Counted from the first letter of the stretch, positions 8,508 through 18,152 are shown. The stretch is DNA of 64,000 bases from Flavobacterium aestivum (GCF_026870175.2 NZ_CP113977.2:4092001-4156000), one strand, 5' to 3'. Translations and numbers: made by a program. Notes: generated by a model not told the origin, from the letters alone.

Positions 8508-10049
8508 TTACAAAGGAATATTTCCGTGTTTTCTATTTGGGGTTACGCTTTCTTTGTTTTCAAGCATGCTAAAAGCTTTTATCAATTTGCGTCTCGTATC
8601 TTGCGGTAGAATTACCTCATCTACAAAACCACGTTGGGCTGCTGTATACGGATTAGCAAACAAATCAGCATATTCTGCCTCTTTTTCCAGAAGTTTAGCT
8701 TCGTGATCTTCAGCTTCGTTGATTTCTTTTTTAAAGATAATTTCTGAAGCACCTTTCGCTCCCATTACAGCAATCTCAGCTGTAGGCCAAGCAAAATTCA
8801 TGTCGGCACCAATATGTTTGGAGTTCATTACATCATAAGCACCACCATAAGCTTTACGAGTAATTACTGTAACTCTTGGTACCGTTGCTTCACTTAAGGC
8901 GTAAAGTAATTTTGCTCCGTGTACAATGATTCCATTCCATTCTTGATCAGTTCCTGGCAAAAAGCCCGGTACATCTACCAATACCAACAACGGAATATTA
9001 AACGCATCACAAAAACGAGTAAAACGTGCCGCTTTTATTGAACTGTTTACATCTAGGCATCCTGCCAAAAACATAGGTTGGTTGGCTACAATTCCTATAC
9101 TTCGACCTCCCAATCGGGCAAAGCCCACAATAATGTTTTCGGCATAATTTTTATGAATTTCAAAAAACGAATCCTCATCTATAATCCCACCTATCACGCT
9201 GTGCATGTCATAAGGTTTATTTGGATTATCCGGAATAATATTTGCTAATTGTTCGCGTATTTCATCCTTAAATTCATACGGCAATTTATGAGGAGTTTCT
9301 TTGTTGTTTTGAGGCAAATAACTCAATAATCGCTTAAGGTCTTCTAAACAAACCACATCATTTGTCGAAGTGCAATGTGCCACACCCGACTTTGTAGAAT
9401 GCGTACTTGCTCCTCCCAATTCCTCTGATGTCACTGATTCATTCGTCACGGTTTTTACCACATTTGGTCCAGTAACAAACATGTAACTGGTGTCTTCAAC
9501 CATCATTGTAAAATCCGTCATGGCTGGAGAATACACCGCTCCACCGGCGCAAGGCCCCATAATGGCAGATATTTGCGGAATCACACCACTGGCTTGTACG
9601 TTTCTAAAGAAAATATCTGCATAACCGCCTAATGAACGAACGCCTTCCTGAATACGCGCTCCACCGGAATCATTCAATCCAATCATTGGTGCGCCCATTT
9701 TTACAGCCATATCCATTACTTTACAGATTTTCTCAGCATGAGTTTCTGATAATGAACCTCCAAAAACCGTAAAATCCTGTGCGAAAATATAAACCAATCT
9801 TCCGTTGATGGTTCCGTAACCGGTAATAACTCCATCACCATAATACATTTCATTCTCCATTCCAAAATCAGTAGTTCGGTGGGTTACCAACATCCCGATT
9901 TCTTCAAAAGAACCTTCATCCATCAAATAATTAATGCGCTCTCTTGCTGTCAGTTTTTTGTTCGAATGCTGTTTCGCAATACGTTTTGTTCCTCCACCCA
10001 AATGGGCTTCGGCAATTTTATCGTTTAATGTTTTTATTTTGTCTTGCAT
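8508..10049 (-). CDS. Acyl-CoA (probably propionyl-CoA) carboxylase, carboxyltransferase subunit
   Basis: This 513-aa protein has full PccB/MmdA length. It includes [35 protein letters not shown] (N-terminal crotonase lobe), [17 protein letters not shown] (the glycine pair of the oxyanion hole) and the C-terminal [11 protein letters not shown] and [13 protein letters not shown]. It transfers CO2 from carboxybiotin to acyl-CoA, most likely propionyl-CoA to methylmalonyl-CoA, in the cytoplasm. It is the last gene of an operon with the biotin carboxylase and biotin carrier. Exact acyl specificity cannot be settled by eye, and a sodium-pumping decarboxylase is unlikely without membrane subunits nearby. 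Confidence 0.9.
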   Translation of the reverse strand: MQDKIKTLNDKIAEAHLGGGTKRIAKQHSNKKLTARERINYLMDEGSFEEIGMLVTHRTTDFGMENEMYYGDGVITGYGTINGRLVYIFAQDFTVFGGSLSETHAEKICKVMDMAVKMGAPMIGLNDSGGARIQEGVRSLGGYADIFFRNVQASGVIPQISAIMGPCAGGAVYSPAMTDFTMMVEDTSYMFVTGPNVVKTVTNESVTSEELGGASTHSTKSGVAHCTSTNDVVCLEDLKRLLSYLPQNNKETPHKLPYEFKDEIREQLANIIPDNPNKPYDMHSVIGGIIDEDSFFEIHKNYAENIIVGFARLGGRSIGIVANQPMFLAGCLDVNSSIKAARFTRFCDAFNIPLLVLVDVPGFLPGTDQEWNGIIVHGAKLLYALSEATVPRVTVITRKAYGGAYDVMNSKHIGADMNFAWPTAEIAVMGAKGASEIIFKKEINEAEDHEAKLLEKEAEYADLFANPYTAAQRGFVDEVILPQDTRRKLIKAFSMLENKESVTPNRKHGNIPL

Positions 10050-10192
10050 ACTGTTTTTAACCGCTAAGTTTTAAGTAATACTTCCCTTTTTTGGCTAAAG
10101 CCAACTTATTTTTTTAAACCATTAAGAGATTAAGAAAATTAAGCTTTGTCTCTTTCTAAATGAAACTTAATTCCTTAATGGTTCAAATATTT
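10050..10192. repeat. Dispersed intergenic repeat containing CCATTAAGAGATTAAG
   Basis: The spacer between two carboxylase genes contains AACCATTAAG at about 10117 and its complement CTTAATGGTT at about 10175, and the 16-mer CCATTAAGAGATTAAG. The first nine bases and most of the rest recur inverted at about 12757-12778. This looks like a small mobile or hairpin-forming repeat family in spacers of this genome. Confidence 0.5.
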
Positions 10193-11632
10193 TTAATTCG
10201 GTAAGCGTACGATTTTTTGATCTTCAAAATACTGTTTCAATGCTACCAAAGCAGCAATTTCAGCTTCTTGGGCCATTTGGTTTTTCAACACATCGGCATT
10301 GTAGAATTTCTTGACAAAATGCGTGTCGAATTTCCCCGAACAAAACGCCTCATGCTCAAAAACAAATTTCCCGAAAGCTAAAGTGGTTTGAACACCTTCT
10401 ACCTGATAGTTTTCAATGGCTTTAATCATCAATTGAATAGCTTCTTCACGAGTTTGTCCGTAAGTGATTAATTTAGCTAACATTGGGTCATAATAAATCG
10501 GAATGTCCATTCCTTGCTCAAAACCATTATCTACACGAATCCCTTCACCAACAGGCAATTGGTAAACATCTAAATGACCTACACTCGGCAAAAAATCATT
10601 CAACGGATCTTCGGCATAGACACGTAATTCCAATGCATGACCTTTTATTTTTAAATCTTCTTGTTGAATTGTCAATGCTTCTCCCCTTGCCACTCGAATT
10701 TGTAATTCGACCAAATCAGTACCAGTAATTAATTCCGTAACTGGATGTTCTACCTGCAAACGGGTATTCATTTCAAGGAAATAGAAATTATTATTTTCGT
10801 CTAATAAAAACTCAACAGTTCCCGCTCCCAAGTAATCGCAGGATTTAGCCACCAAAACAGCTGCTTCTCCCATTTTTTTACGCAATTCCGGCGTCAAAAC
10901 TGCCGAAGGTGCTTCTTCAACCACTTTTTGATGACGACGCTGAACACTGCACTCTCTTTCAAACAAATATAAAATGTTACCATGACTGTCTGCCATCACC
11001 TGAATTTCGATATGTCTTGGTGAAGCCACATACTTTTCGATAAAAACCGAACCATCGCCAAACGCAGCTACAGCTTCACTTATGGCACGATTCATTTGAG
11101 ATTCAAAATCGGCTTCGTTTTCTACCACACGCATTCCTTTTCCACCACCTCCAGCCGAAGCTTTAATCAAGATAGGAAAACCAATTGTTGTAGCAGCTTG
11201 CTTTGCTTTTTCTATATCGGTAATAGCTTCATCAATACCGGGAACCATAGGAATATTATATTCTTTAACAGCATCTTTAGCTGCCAATTTACTTCCCATA
11301 ATTTTTATGGCTTTTGACTTTGGACCTATAAAGATGAGATTATTTTTCTCTACTTCTTCTGCAAAATCAGCATTTTCACTCAGGAAACCATATCCAGGAT
11401 GGATTGCGTCTGCGTTTAGCGCTTTGGCTACTTCTATAATTTTATTTCCTAACAAATACGACTGGTTAGAAGGTGCTTCCCCAATCCAAACAGCTTCATC
11501 AGCAAATTTTACGTGTGGTGCATTTCTATCGGCTGTAGAATATACTGCCACTGTTTTAATGCCCATTTTTTGTGCGGTTTTCATCACCCTAATGGCGATT
11601 TCTCCTCTATTGGCAACTACTATTTTTTTCAT
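10193..11632 (-). CDS. accC: Biotin carboxylase subunit of acyl-CoA carboxylase
   Basis: This 479-aa protein from the ATG at 11632 begins MKKIVVANRGEIAIRVMKTA, the standard biotin-carboxylase N-terminus; a TTG start six codons earlier would overlap the upstream gene and is unlikely. The ATP-grasp glycine loop is ASAGGGGKGMR, and the active-site and bicarbonate-binding segment is FLEMNTRLQVEHPVTE. It carboxylates biotin on the carrier protein using ATP and bicarbonate. The ATG lies four bases after the carrier gene's stop, so they are coupled. The gene symbol is used in the general sense; this copy serves the propionyl-CoA-type complex rather than necessarily fatty-acid synthesis. Confidence 0.92.
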   Translation of the reverse strand: MKKIVVANRGEIAIRVMKTAQKMGIKTVAVYSTADRNAPHVKFADEAVWIGEAPSNQSYLLGNKIIEVAKALNADAIHPGYGFLSENADFAEEVEKNNLIFIGPKSKAIKIMGSKLAAKDAVKEYNIPMVPGIDEAITDIEKAKQAATTIGFPILIKASAGGGGKGMRVVENEADFESQMNRAISEAVAAFGDGSVFIEKYVASPRHIEIQVMADSHGNILYLFERECSVQRRHQKVVEEAPSAVLTPELRKKMGEAAVLVAKSCDYLGAGTVEFLLDENNNFYFLEMNTRLQVEHPVTELITGTDLVELQIRVARGEALTIQQEDLKIKGHALELRVYAEDPLNDFLPSVGHLDVYQLPVGEGIRVDNGFEQGMDIPIYYDPMLAKLITYGQTREEAIQLMIKAIENYQVEGVQTTLAFGKFVFEHEAFCSGKFDTHFVKKFYNADVLKNQMAQEAEIAALVALKQYFEDQKIVRLPN

Positions 11633-11636
11633 AATT

Positions 11637-12122
11637 TTACTCGAATTCAATTAATAATTGCCCTTTGTCTACTGCATCTCCCGTACTCACCGAAATGGAT
11701 TTTATCACACCATCACGTGGTGAAAGAAAACTGTTCTCCATTTTCATGGCACCCAAGATGATTAAGTTATCATTTTCTTTTACGGTTTGCCCAACAACAA
11801 CGCTAATCTCCAAAATTAATCCAGGCATAGGTGCCTTAATTGCATTAACTTGTTTAGTCAACCCAACTTCAAACCCCATCTCCTTAATCAAAATATCCAA
11901 AGGATTAGAAATAGCTACCGTATAATTGGTATTGTTTACCTTAACCGTATAGCTTTTTTGATTGAAATCCGAAGCGATGATTTCTGCTTTATAAGGTGTG
12001 TTTTGATGCAGTACATGAAATTCATTTACTCCCGTAGGTATTGCATCCAGTTGAGAAATACTTTCCTTTTCAAAATCAAACTGAAAAGTATCATTTACAT
12101 TTACTTTGTAATTAGCACTCAT
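11637..12122 (-). CDS. Biotin carboxyl carrier protein of acyl-CoA carboxylase
   Basis: This 161-aa protein has a C-terminal biotinyl domain (IKAPMPGLILEISVVVGQTV, LGAMKMENS) with the biotin-accepting Lys127 in AMKM. The N-terminal 90 residues form the extra segment typical of the Bacteroidota/propionyl-CoA type carrier, used for docking. It is the first gene of the carboxylase operon, and the next gene begins four bases later. Confidence 0.9.
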   Translation of the reverse strand: MSANYKVNVNDTFQFDFEKESISQLDAIPTGVNEFHVLHQNTPYKAEIIASDFNQKSYTVKVNNTNYTVAISNPLDILIKEMGFEVGLTKQVNAIKAPMPGLILEISVVVGQTVKENDNLIILGAMKMENSFLSPRDGVIKSISVSTGDAVDKGQLLIEFE

Positions 12123-12218
12123 TCTTTACTCTTTTAGGGGAGTAAAAGTATGAAAAGAAAACGTTTTCGTGAATAAAAATTCGAATTCCGTACAAAATCA
12201 TCCGAAGAATTACAATTG

Positions 12219-12350
12219 GGGCGTGCCTCTATTAGGAAAAGGGCTACTTCACTTTTCGCTCACACAGCCCTTTCCCTAATAGAGTCGGGCTATCCGCGTT
12301 ACTTCGGTAACTTGCTTCTATCCCTCACGTAAACCCGTTGTACCCGAAAA
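12219..12350. repeat. Hairpin-forming intergenic repeat (REP-like)
   Basis: The stretch holds a long inverted repeat (CTCTATTAGGAAAAGGGCT, about 20-base loop, AGCCCTTTCCCTAATAGAG), followed by GTCGGGCTATCCGCG and TCTATCCCTCACG. It is more GC-rich than the surroundings. Sequences of the GGGCTATCCGC kind recur in spacers of many Flavobacterium genomes; a fragment (TTTCCTGCTATCC) is also visible near 26112. Function unknown. Confidence 0.6.
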
Positions 12351-12811
12351 TTTAGTGGTAAAAATCATGATTTACTTAAAAATAAAAAAATCCCACAGAT
12401 TTGAAGAAAGTTGAGACTTTGACAATGAGTTGTTAACTAAGAAAAGCGTTGTCTGAGGTACGCAGATGAAACGGGTTCGCTAAAGCGAAACGCTGATAAA
12501 GACAGATTTTTCACAATACTAATCTGCTAAATCTGCGTGCCAAAAAATTTTCTCGCAGATTCGGCAGATTTTATAGTGCCATAGCACTATTTCGAATTCT
12601 TAATATCAACTATTTAAAAAGAGTTAAATAGAATTATATGGATGTAGCGAATATTACACAGATAAGGAAATCAAAAATCCGTGTCAATCTGTTTAATCCG
12701 CAAAATCTGTGGGCTAATACAACACAAACTTTACAAAATAAAACTATTAAACTTAATGAACCTTAATCTCTTAATGGTGAATAATTTTTTATTTATGGTG
12801 TAATTTTAATT
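12351..12811. repeat. Degenerate AATCTGCG-type repeats in a gene-free spacer
   Basis: No gene seen. Several related short blocks occur: AATCTGCTAAATCTGCGTGC (about 12520), CTCGCAGATTCGGCAGATTTT (about 12552; one T of it is flank) and AATCCGCAAAATCTGTGGGC (about 12695), in both orientations. The stretch ends with the inverted copy of the CTTAATCTCTTAATGG repeat (about 12763). These look like eroded members of a dispersed spacer repeat family. Confidence 0.5.
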
Positions 12812-14998
12812 CTATAAAACCAGCAACCCGAATTCCCTCAAAGTATTCACCGGTTTGGAATACCAAAACAATTCAAAATCCTCTAAACTGGTTTCAAAAT
12901 CGGCTTTTATTTCTTGAAAAGAATAGGTTTTAGCATTCGAAACCGAGATTTTCTGAAGCATTTCAATAAGCCATTCGCCTTCACTTTTTGCTGTTTGAAT
13001 CGCAAAACTTTCTTTTTTGTCGTGAAAAGTCAAAGCCATCATTTCCCAACTATTTCCTTTCTTGGATTTGGTGAAATGCTCAATAGTAGGTTTTCCTCCC
13101 AACCAAACAATTTTGGCGTTAGGTTTGGTATTAAAATTATTTTCTTCTTGTAGGGCATCAAAAATAAAATCGGGACCAATTTTTGTTTTCGGAATCTTAA
13201 AATCAAACCACTCCTGCAATTCATAGTCAAAACAAATGCCGTGCATAAAATTGAACAGCGATTTCTTAAGTCCAAAACTAAATTTATCGTGGTCGATTCC
13301 CGTTTTGTCTGTATAATTAATATCGTTATTAGCAAATGTACCTATGACTTCCGTTTCTTTTATAGCTCCAAATTGCTCCGGGAACATTCCCACCGGACTG
13401 TGTGCCGTCATCGCAAACTGATGCCAAAACCCTGATTGCAATACTCCTTCTTCGAACAATTGACGCACCATTTCAAGACTGTCCACAGTTTCCTGCACCG
13501 TTTGTGTTGGGTAACCATACATTAAATATGCATGCACCATAATGCCGGCTTCGGTAAAGTTCCGTGTAACTTTCGCTACTTGTTCTACCGTAACTCCTTT
13601 GTCTATTAATTTCAATAATCGATCCGAAGCCACTTCTAAACCTCCAGAAACTGCAATGCACCCCGAAGCTTTTAGTAACAAACATAAATCTCCTGTGAAG
13701 CTTTTCTCGAAACGAATATTGGTCCACCAAGTAACTGCCAGTTTTCGTTTTAAAATTTCAAGAGCCAAAGCTCGCATCAAAGCTGGTGGAGCAGCTTCAT
13801 CAACAAAATGAAAACCATTTTGTCCCGTTTGGGCAATCATTTCTTCCATTCGGTCACAAAGCAAACCTGCAGCTACGGGTTCATAGACTTTTATATAATC
13901 TAATGAAATATCACAAAATGTGCATTTCCCCCAATAACAGCCATGCGCCATCGTGAGTTTATTCCAACGACCATCGCTCCACATTCTATGCATCGGATTC
14001 ACGATTTCGATAACCGAAATATATTTATCCAAAAGCAAATCTGAATAATCTGGTGTTCCCACTTGAGATTGTTTGTAATCTGGTTGAGTGGAATTGTTTT
14101 TATACACTACTTTTCCGTCTTCTAACAGAAAAGTTCTTTTATATGAATTGTAATCCGGATTTTCAATATTGGTAATTAGTTCTTCAATTGGCGTTTCACC
14201 ATCATCCAAAGTAATAAAATCAAAAAACTCAAAAACGCGAGCATCCGAAAGCGAACGTAATTCGGTATTAGGAAAACCCCCTCCCATAGAAATCTTAATC
14301 TCAGGGTGATTTTCTTTTACCCATTGTGCACATCGAAATGCACTATATAAATTCCCTGGGAAAGGAACCGAAATTAAAAACAGTGAAGGTTTTATAACTT
14401 CAATTTTAGTTTTTAAAATCGAAATTAAAATGGAATCGATATACGTTGGTTCCTGCTGTAAAGCTTCGTATAATTCATCGAAAGAATTAGCGCTTCGGCC
14501 AAGACGTTCTGCATATCGGCTAAAGCCAAAGTTTTCATCAACGCATTCTACAATAAAATCCGAAATATCTTCGAGATACAACGTTGCCAAATGCTTGGCT
14601 TTGTCCTGTGTTCCCATTGTCCCGAAAGCCCAATCGAGTTCTTCTAACTGTGCAAATCTCGAAGCTTCCGGCAAGAAATCTTCTTGACAGATTTGGAGTG
14701 CCAACGTTGGATTTTTCCCCTGTAAAAACTGAATTACGGGATCAATGGTTTTAATATATTCATCCTGTAAAGCAAAAATACGTTTACAGTTATCGGTTGT
14801 GGGTTGTTGGCTATTAGATTGAAACAAATCAATCAAACCTTTCTTCGAAAACAATTTCAAAATCACATCAATACCCAAATCCGCTTGAACCGATTCGATA
14901 TTTTTAGTATTCAGAAACCCTTTGATATAAGCAGTTGCCGGATACGGTGTATTCAGTTGCGTAAATGGGGGCGTGATGAGGAAAAGTTTGGTTTTCAA
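12812..14998 (-). CDS. B12-binding-domain radical SAM protein
   Basis: This 728-aa cytoplasmic protein starts at a TTG (14998): LFLITPPFTQLNTPYP is a typical N-terminus and there is no suitable in-frame ATG. An N-terminal cobalamin-binding-like Rossmann region (INISMGGGFPNTELR-like segment near 235-250 and LDDGETPIEEL) precedes a radical SAM domain. The cluster cysteines are C354, C359 and C362 in HGCYWGKCTFCDIS, that is CX4CX2C rather than the more usual CX3CX2C. SGGLEVASDRLLKLIDKG and MVHAYLMYGYPTQT are typical of the barrel. Substrate unknown; methyl transfer or rearrangement are both possible. It is a single-gene unit. Confidence 0.85.
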   Translation of the reverse strand: MKTKLFLITPPFTQLNTPYPATAYIKGFLNTKNIESVQADLGIDVILKLFSKKGLIDLFQSNSQQPTTDNCKRIFALQDEYIKTIDPVIQFLQGKNPTLALQICQEDFLPEASRFAQLEELDWAFGTMGTQDKAKHLATLYLEDISDFIVECVDENFGFSRYAERLGRSANSFDELYEALQQEPTYIDSILISILKTKIEVIKPSLFLISVPFPGNLYSAFRCAQWVKENHPEIKISMGGGFPNTELRSLSDARVFEFFDFITLDDGETPIEELITNIENPDYNSYKRTFLLEDGKVVYKNNSTQPDYKQSQVGTPDYSDLLLDKYISVIEIVNPMHRMWSDGRWNKLTMAHGCYWGKCTFCDISLDYIKVYEPVAAGLLCDRMEEMIAQTGQNGFHFVDEAAPPALMRALALEILKRKLAVTWWTNIRFEKSFTGDLCLLLKASGCIAVSGGLEVASDRLLKLIDKGVTVEQVAKVTRNFTEAGIMVHAYLMYGYPTQTVQETVDSLEMVRQLFEEGVLQSGFWHQFAMTAHSPVGMFPEQFGAIKETEVIGTFANNDINYTDKTGIDHDKFSFGLKKSLFNFMHGICFDYELQEWFDFKIPKTKIGPDFIFDALQEENNFNTKPNAKIVWLGGKPTIEHFTKSKKGNSWEMMALTFHDKKESFAIQTAKSEGEWLIEMLQKISVSNAKTYSFQEIKADFETSLEDFELFWYSKPVNTLREFGLLVL

Positions 14999-15067
14999 GG
15001 GATATTATTTTGTGCAAAAATAAGGGATATTTAATAATTCTGAAATTCTAAGCAAAGTATAAACACA

Positions 15068-15093
15068 AAAAAAGCCCATTCATTGGGCTTTTT
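15068..15093. terminator. Terminator of the alpha/beta hydrolase gene
   Basis: AAGCCCA, loop TTCAT, TGGGCTT with T runs on both strands lies just past the stop at 15112; it would act in either direction. Confidence 0.8.
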
Positions 15094-15111
15094 TACTGAA
15101 ATATAAATTCA

Positions 15112-16485
15112 TTACTTGACTTGAACCAAAATCCATTTAGATATTTCCTCTAATGCTATTGGAGAAAATGTCTGTTCAATAATTTTATATTCGTCAGGAG
15201 ATCCTGTCTTGCATTCTTGAAACAGATGATTCAAATTAGGCAATACTTTGGTTGTTACTTTTTTATTTCCTCCTTTAGCAACTGCTTTTTTAATCGCATC
15301 CAAATTTTCATCTGCGGGAACTTGAAGATCTTTATCACCGTTTAAGGCCAGAACTGGACATTTCACTTTCTCTAAAGCCGTTGCAGGATCAAATTTCAGA
15401 AAATAAACCATCCATGGACTCGTAAGTTGGGCAACTAATGCGCTTGTTTGTTCCCCGTCCAATTTATTTCCAAATTGCGATTTGATATAACTATTAATTT
15501 TAGTTGTTAAATCATCAGCAGCAGTTGAAGCTAAAATTATATCATAAGCACCCTTAAATTTTTCCTGCCCCTTTTGAATTTCATTTTCAGAAATTCCCAT
15601 TTGATGCTCAATTTTTTCTTTTTGCAAAAGCATCAATTTATCTCCTCGAATTCCTGTTCCAGCCAATAACACTATGAAACCAACATCCTTTGAATTCTCC
15701 GCAACAATAGGTGCAATTACTCCACCTTCACTATGCCCAATTAAACCAATTTTATTTTTGTCAATTTCCTTTCTACTTTTCAAATAATCAACTCCGGATT
15801 GAACATCGTGGGCAAAATCCAATGTGGTTGCTGTTTTATAGTCTCCAGTTGATTTTGCTACTCCGCGATCGTCAAATCGTAAAACTGCAATTCCTTTTTT
15901 AGTCAAATAATCTGCTAAGACGAGGAAAGGTTTGTGTCCAAATATTTCTTCATCTCTGTTCTCCGGACCACTGCCGGTAATCAAAATTACGGCTGGAAAA
16001 ATGCCCTCTTTTCGAGGTAAAGTCAATGTTCCTGCCAAAACATTTTTATCCGTTTTATTTTCGAAAGCAACTTCTTCAGAATAGTATGGATATGGTTTTT
16101 GTGGCTCTTGTGGTCTTAAGACTATTTTTTCTTCGATTTTCCCTTTTGACAAATTCAAAGAAAAAGATTGACCTCTTTGCACAAAATTACCAACTATATT
16201 ATTATCCTTATTTAACATTCCTTCATAAACAATCTGAGCATTTGGTATTTCTAGTTTTAAAATTGAGTTCTCAAAACTGGTTTTCGTAAACGGAATTCCT
16301 TTGGCTCCCTGATCAGGGCTATCCAATGTTGAGCTATAACCATTTTCCGCCTTAGTGATATTGAATACAACTCTTAATTGACTACCCGGAACTTTTAAAA
16401 CTCCATTCCATTGCCCCGTAATTTCTTGCCCAACCATAATAAAAGAGGTTAGAATTGCTATTAAAAAAAATACTGCTTTCTTCAT
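15112..16485 (-). CDS. Exported alpha/beta hydrolase
   Basis: This 457-aa protein has a signal peptide (1-19), an N-terminal beta domain (about 20-115) and an alpha/beta hydrolase fold. The nucleophile is Ser252 in GLIGHSEGG; the acid is probably the Asp in LALNGDKDLQVP, and the His is in VLPNLNHLF. The oxyanion motif is ITGSGPENRDEE. Family relatives are annotated as esterases or dienelactone-hydrolase-like/S9-like peptidases, acting in the periplasm. The native substrate is not evident. It stands alone, 41 bases after the sdpI-like gene. Confidence 0.85.
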   Translation of the reverse strand: MKKAVFFLIAILTSFIMVGQEITGQWNGVLKVPGSQLRVVFNITKAENGYSSTLDSPDQGAKGIPFTKTSFENSILKLEIPNAQIVYEGMLNKDNNIVGNFVQRGQSFSLNLSKGKIEEKIVLRPQEPQKPYPYYSEEVAFENKTDKNVLAGTLTLPRKEGIFPAVILITGSGPENRDEEIFGHKPFLVLADYLTKKGIAVLRFDDRGVAKSTGDYKTATTLDFAHDVQSGVDYLKSRKEIDKNKIGLIGHSEGGVIAPIVAENSKDVGFIVLLAGTGIRGDKLMLLQKEKIEHQMGISENEIQKGQEKFKGAYDIILASTAADDLTTKINSYIKSQFGNKLDGEQTSALVAQLTSPWMVYFLKFDPATALEKVKCPVLALNGDKDLQVPADENLDAIKKAVAKGGNKKVTTKVLPNLNHLFQECKTGSPDEYKIIEQTFSPIALEEISKWILVQVK

Positions 16486-16526
16486 CTTATTGGATTAAAT
16501 ATTAAAATTGCTGCCTATCGTTAAAA

Positions 16527-17183
16527 CTACTGTTCCTTTTTCTCTAATTTCTTGAACTTAATATAGGAGTACACTATTGGAACAATCACCATCATACCTA
16601 AAACAGAAGCAAAAGTGTAAATCATAAACTGATCCGAAAAAGTTAATGATGTGACTATAATGAGTAATCCTCCAATAAACCAAAGTTTACCGGCAAAAGC
16701 ATGGGTTAATTTCCAAATTTCTTTATTTTCTAATGTCCACGGAGTACGAATTCCAATAAAATAATTGGGTTGTATGACTTTGAAATAATTACCTAACACT
16801 ACAAACAAAATCCCAATAAGAGCAAAATTTATATTGGGTGTCGAAAAAGATTGATTTTTGGCTACATACAAAATAAAAAAAGAAAGTATCACCATCACTA
16901 GTAAAAAAGCAAATTTGAATTGATAGTACTTGCCTCCCATCAATGTAATTCTCTTTTTAGGATCGATTTTAGGAATTATGAATAATATGCCATAGGACAA
17001 AATAAGCAATGCCAACAACAGGTAAATAAGTGAAAATTTATCTCCCCAATGATCTATCTCACCTTTATAATTCCAATGAGTCGGAACTTTTGCTGGCAAT
17101 GTATTCCAAATAAAAGCCAAATAAACAAAAGGCATTAACATAATTCCAATAATAGGAATCTCTTTTCTAAAAGTTGAATTCAT
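16527..17183 (-). CDS. sdpI: SdpI-family integral membrane protein
   Basis: This 218-aa protein has about six membrane segments. The N-terminal DUF1648 part includes LPAKVPTHWNYKGEIDHWGD, and the C-terminal SdpI part includes NYFIGIRTPWTLENKEIWKLTHAF. In Bacillus, SdpI is the immunity protein for the SDP toxin and also sequesters SdpR to report toxin binding; in Bacteroidota the sdpR-sdpI pair is common without a known toxin. It lies 15 bases downstream of the ArsR-type gene and is certainly cotranscribed. No SDP-like toxin gene is seen nearby. Confidence 0.88.
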   Translation of the reverse strand: MNSTFRKEIPIIGIMLMPFVYLAFIWNTLPAKVPTHWNYKGEIDHWGDKFSLIYLLLALLILSYGILFIIPKIDPKKRITLMGGKYYQFKFAFLLVMVILSFFILYVAKNQSFSTPNINFALIGILFVVLGNYFKVIQPNYFIGIRTPWTLENKEIWKLTHAFAGKLWFIGGLLIIVTSLTFSDQFMIYTFASVLGMMVIVPIVYSYIKFKKLEKKEQ

Positions 17184-17198
17184 ATTCGTAAAATTTAT

Positions 17199-17453
17199 TT
17201 ATTTTTTAAAAGTTAAAATCCATTGTAGCACATCTTCCATAATAGTAGTATTAATGGAATAGAAAATAAATTGTCCCGATTTTTCGGAAGTAATCAAATC
17301 GGCACGTTTTAAAATATCCAGATGATGAGAAATACTTGGTTTGGACATATTGAACTGATCTGCTATTTCCCCAGCTGACATATCCTTTGTTCTCAAAAGT
17401 TCTAATATTTCTCTTCTCGTGGCATCATTCAATGCTTTGAATATATCATTCAT
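17199..17453 (-). CDS. sdpR: ArsR/SdpR-family winged-helix autorepressor
   Basis: This 84-aa protein is a single ArsR-type winged helix (FKALNDATRREILELLRTKD, SAGEIADQFNMSKPSISHHL as the helix-turn-helix, SGQFIFYSINTTIMEDVLQW as the wing). No metal-binding cysteines are present, which fits the SdpR branch. A perfect dyad at 17469-17494, just upstream of its start, is the obvious operator, so the sdpR-sdpI operon is probably autoregulated and relieved when SdpI captures SdpR at the membrane. Confidence 0.9.
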   Translation of the reverse strand: MNDIFKALNDATRREILELLRTKDMSAGEIADQFNMSKPSISHHLDILKRADLITSEKSGQFIFYSINTTIMEDVLQWILTFKK

Positions 17454-17468
17454 AATTCAAAGTGTTTA

Positions 17469-17494
17469 TATATTTAGACAAATATCTAAATATA
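17469..17494. promoter_or_regulatory. Dyad operator upstream of sdpR
   Basis: TATATTTAGA, six bases, TCTAAATATA: a perfect 10-bp inverted repeat 16 bases upstream of the sdpR start codon. Spacing and symmetry match operators of dimeric ArsR-family repressors. Confidence 0.75.
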
Positions 17495-17553
17495 TTTTTA
17501 ATCTGACAAATAATTTTCAAATTATATTTCATATTCAAACAATTATGAAACTA

Positions 17554-17582
17554 AAAAGGGATGCTGTTATGGCATCCCTTTT
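17554..17582 (-). terminator. Terminator of the TPR gene
   Basis: AAAAGGGATGC, seven-base loop, GCATCCCTTTT immediately after the TPR gene's stop at 17586; T-rich on the minus strand. Confidence 0.8.
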
Positions 17583-17585
17583 ATT

Positions 17586-18122
17586 TTATTTGCTCTTTTT
17601 CTTGGTCACTTTCTCTTTTTTAGAAAGCTTATCCAACTTTTTCTTTGCTTTTATATTTAATCGTTTTTCAGATTCATCAATAAGAAAATCATACTCATTG
17701 CTCAAAGTTTCAAGTCTGGCCTCCTTAAGAACTTTCAAGGCCTTTTTGAAGTTTTTCTGACTCTCTAAAAGCATCGCCTTTTTTAGAAGAATTTCAGTTT
17801 TATTAATTCCTTTAATAGTCAATGCAAAATCTATAAGTTTCTTCGCTTCTTCATAATCTTCATTCAATACTAGAGTATTTATGTAGTATGAATAAACTTC
17901 GATTGCATTAATATTAATTGAAATTGCCTCCTGAAAATATTCTTTGGCTTCTTCATATCTAAGCAATTGATCAGCCTGAACACGACCGTATAAACATAAC
18001 GCCATTGTATTTTTATCATCATAAGACAATGCATAATCCAGTGATTCTATTGTTTCTACCAACGAATAGGGATAATTATCTAATGCTTCAAAAATGTATT
18101 TATCAACTGTTTTCATAATCAT
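17586..18122 (-). CDS. Tetratricopeptide-repeat protein
   Basis: This 178-aa cytoplasmic protein contains three to four TPR-like helical hairpins (NTMALCLYGRVQADQLLRYE, AKEYFQEAISININAIEVYS, YEEAKKLIDFALTIKGINKT, NFKKALKVLKEAR) and a Lys-rich tail. TPRs mediate protein-protein contacts; the partner is unknown. A second ATG two codons on (18116) is an equal start candidate. It follows prfH by 30 bases in the same direction and could be the third gene of the rtcB-prfH transcript. Confidence 0.8.
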   Translation of the reverse strand: MIMKTVDKYIFEALDNYPYSLVETIESLDYALSYDDKNTMALCLYGRVQADQLLRYEEAKEYFQEAISININAIEVYSYYINTLVLNEDYEEAKKLIDFALTIKGINKTEILLKKAMLLESQKNFKKALKVLKEARLETLSNEYDFLIDESEKRLNIKAKKKLDKLSKKEKVTKKKSK

Positions 18123-18152
18123 TCGATTTGGAAATTCAAAAAATCAAGCCTA

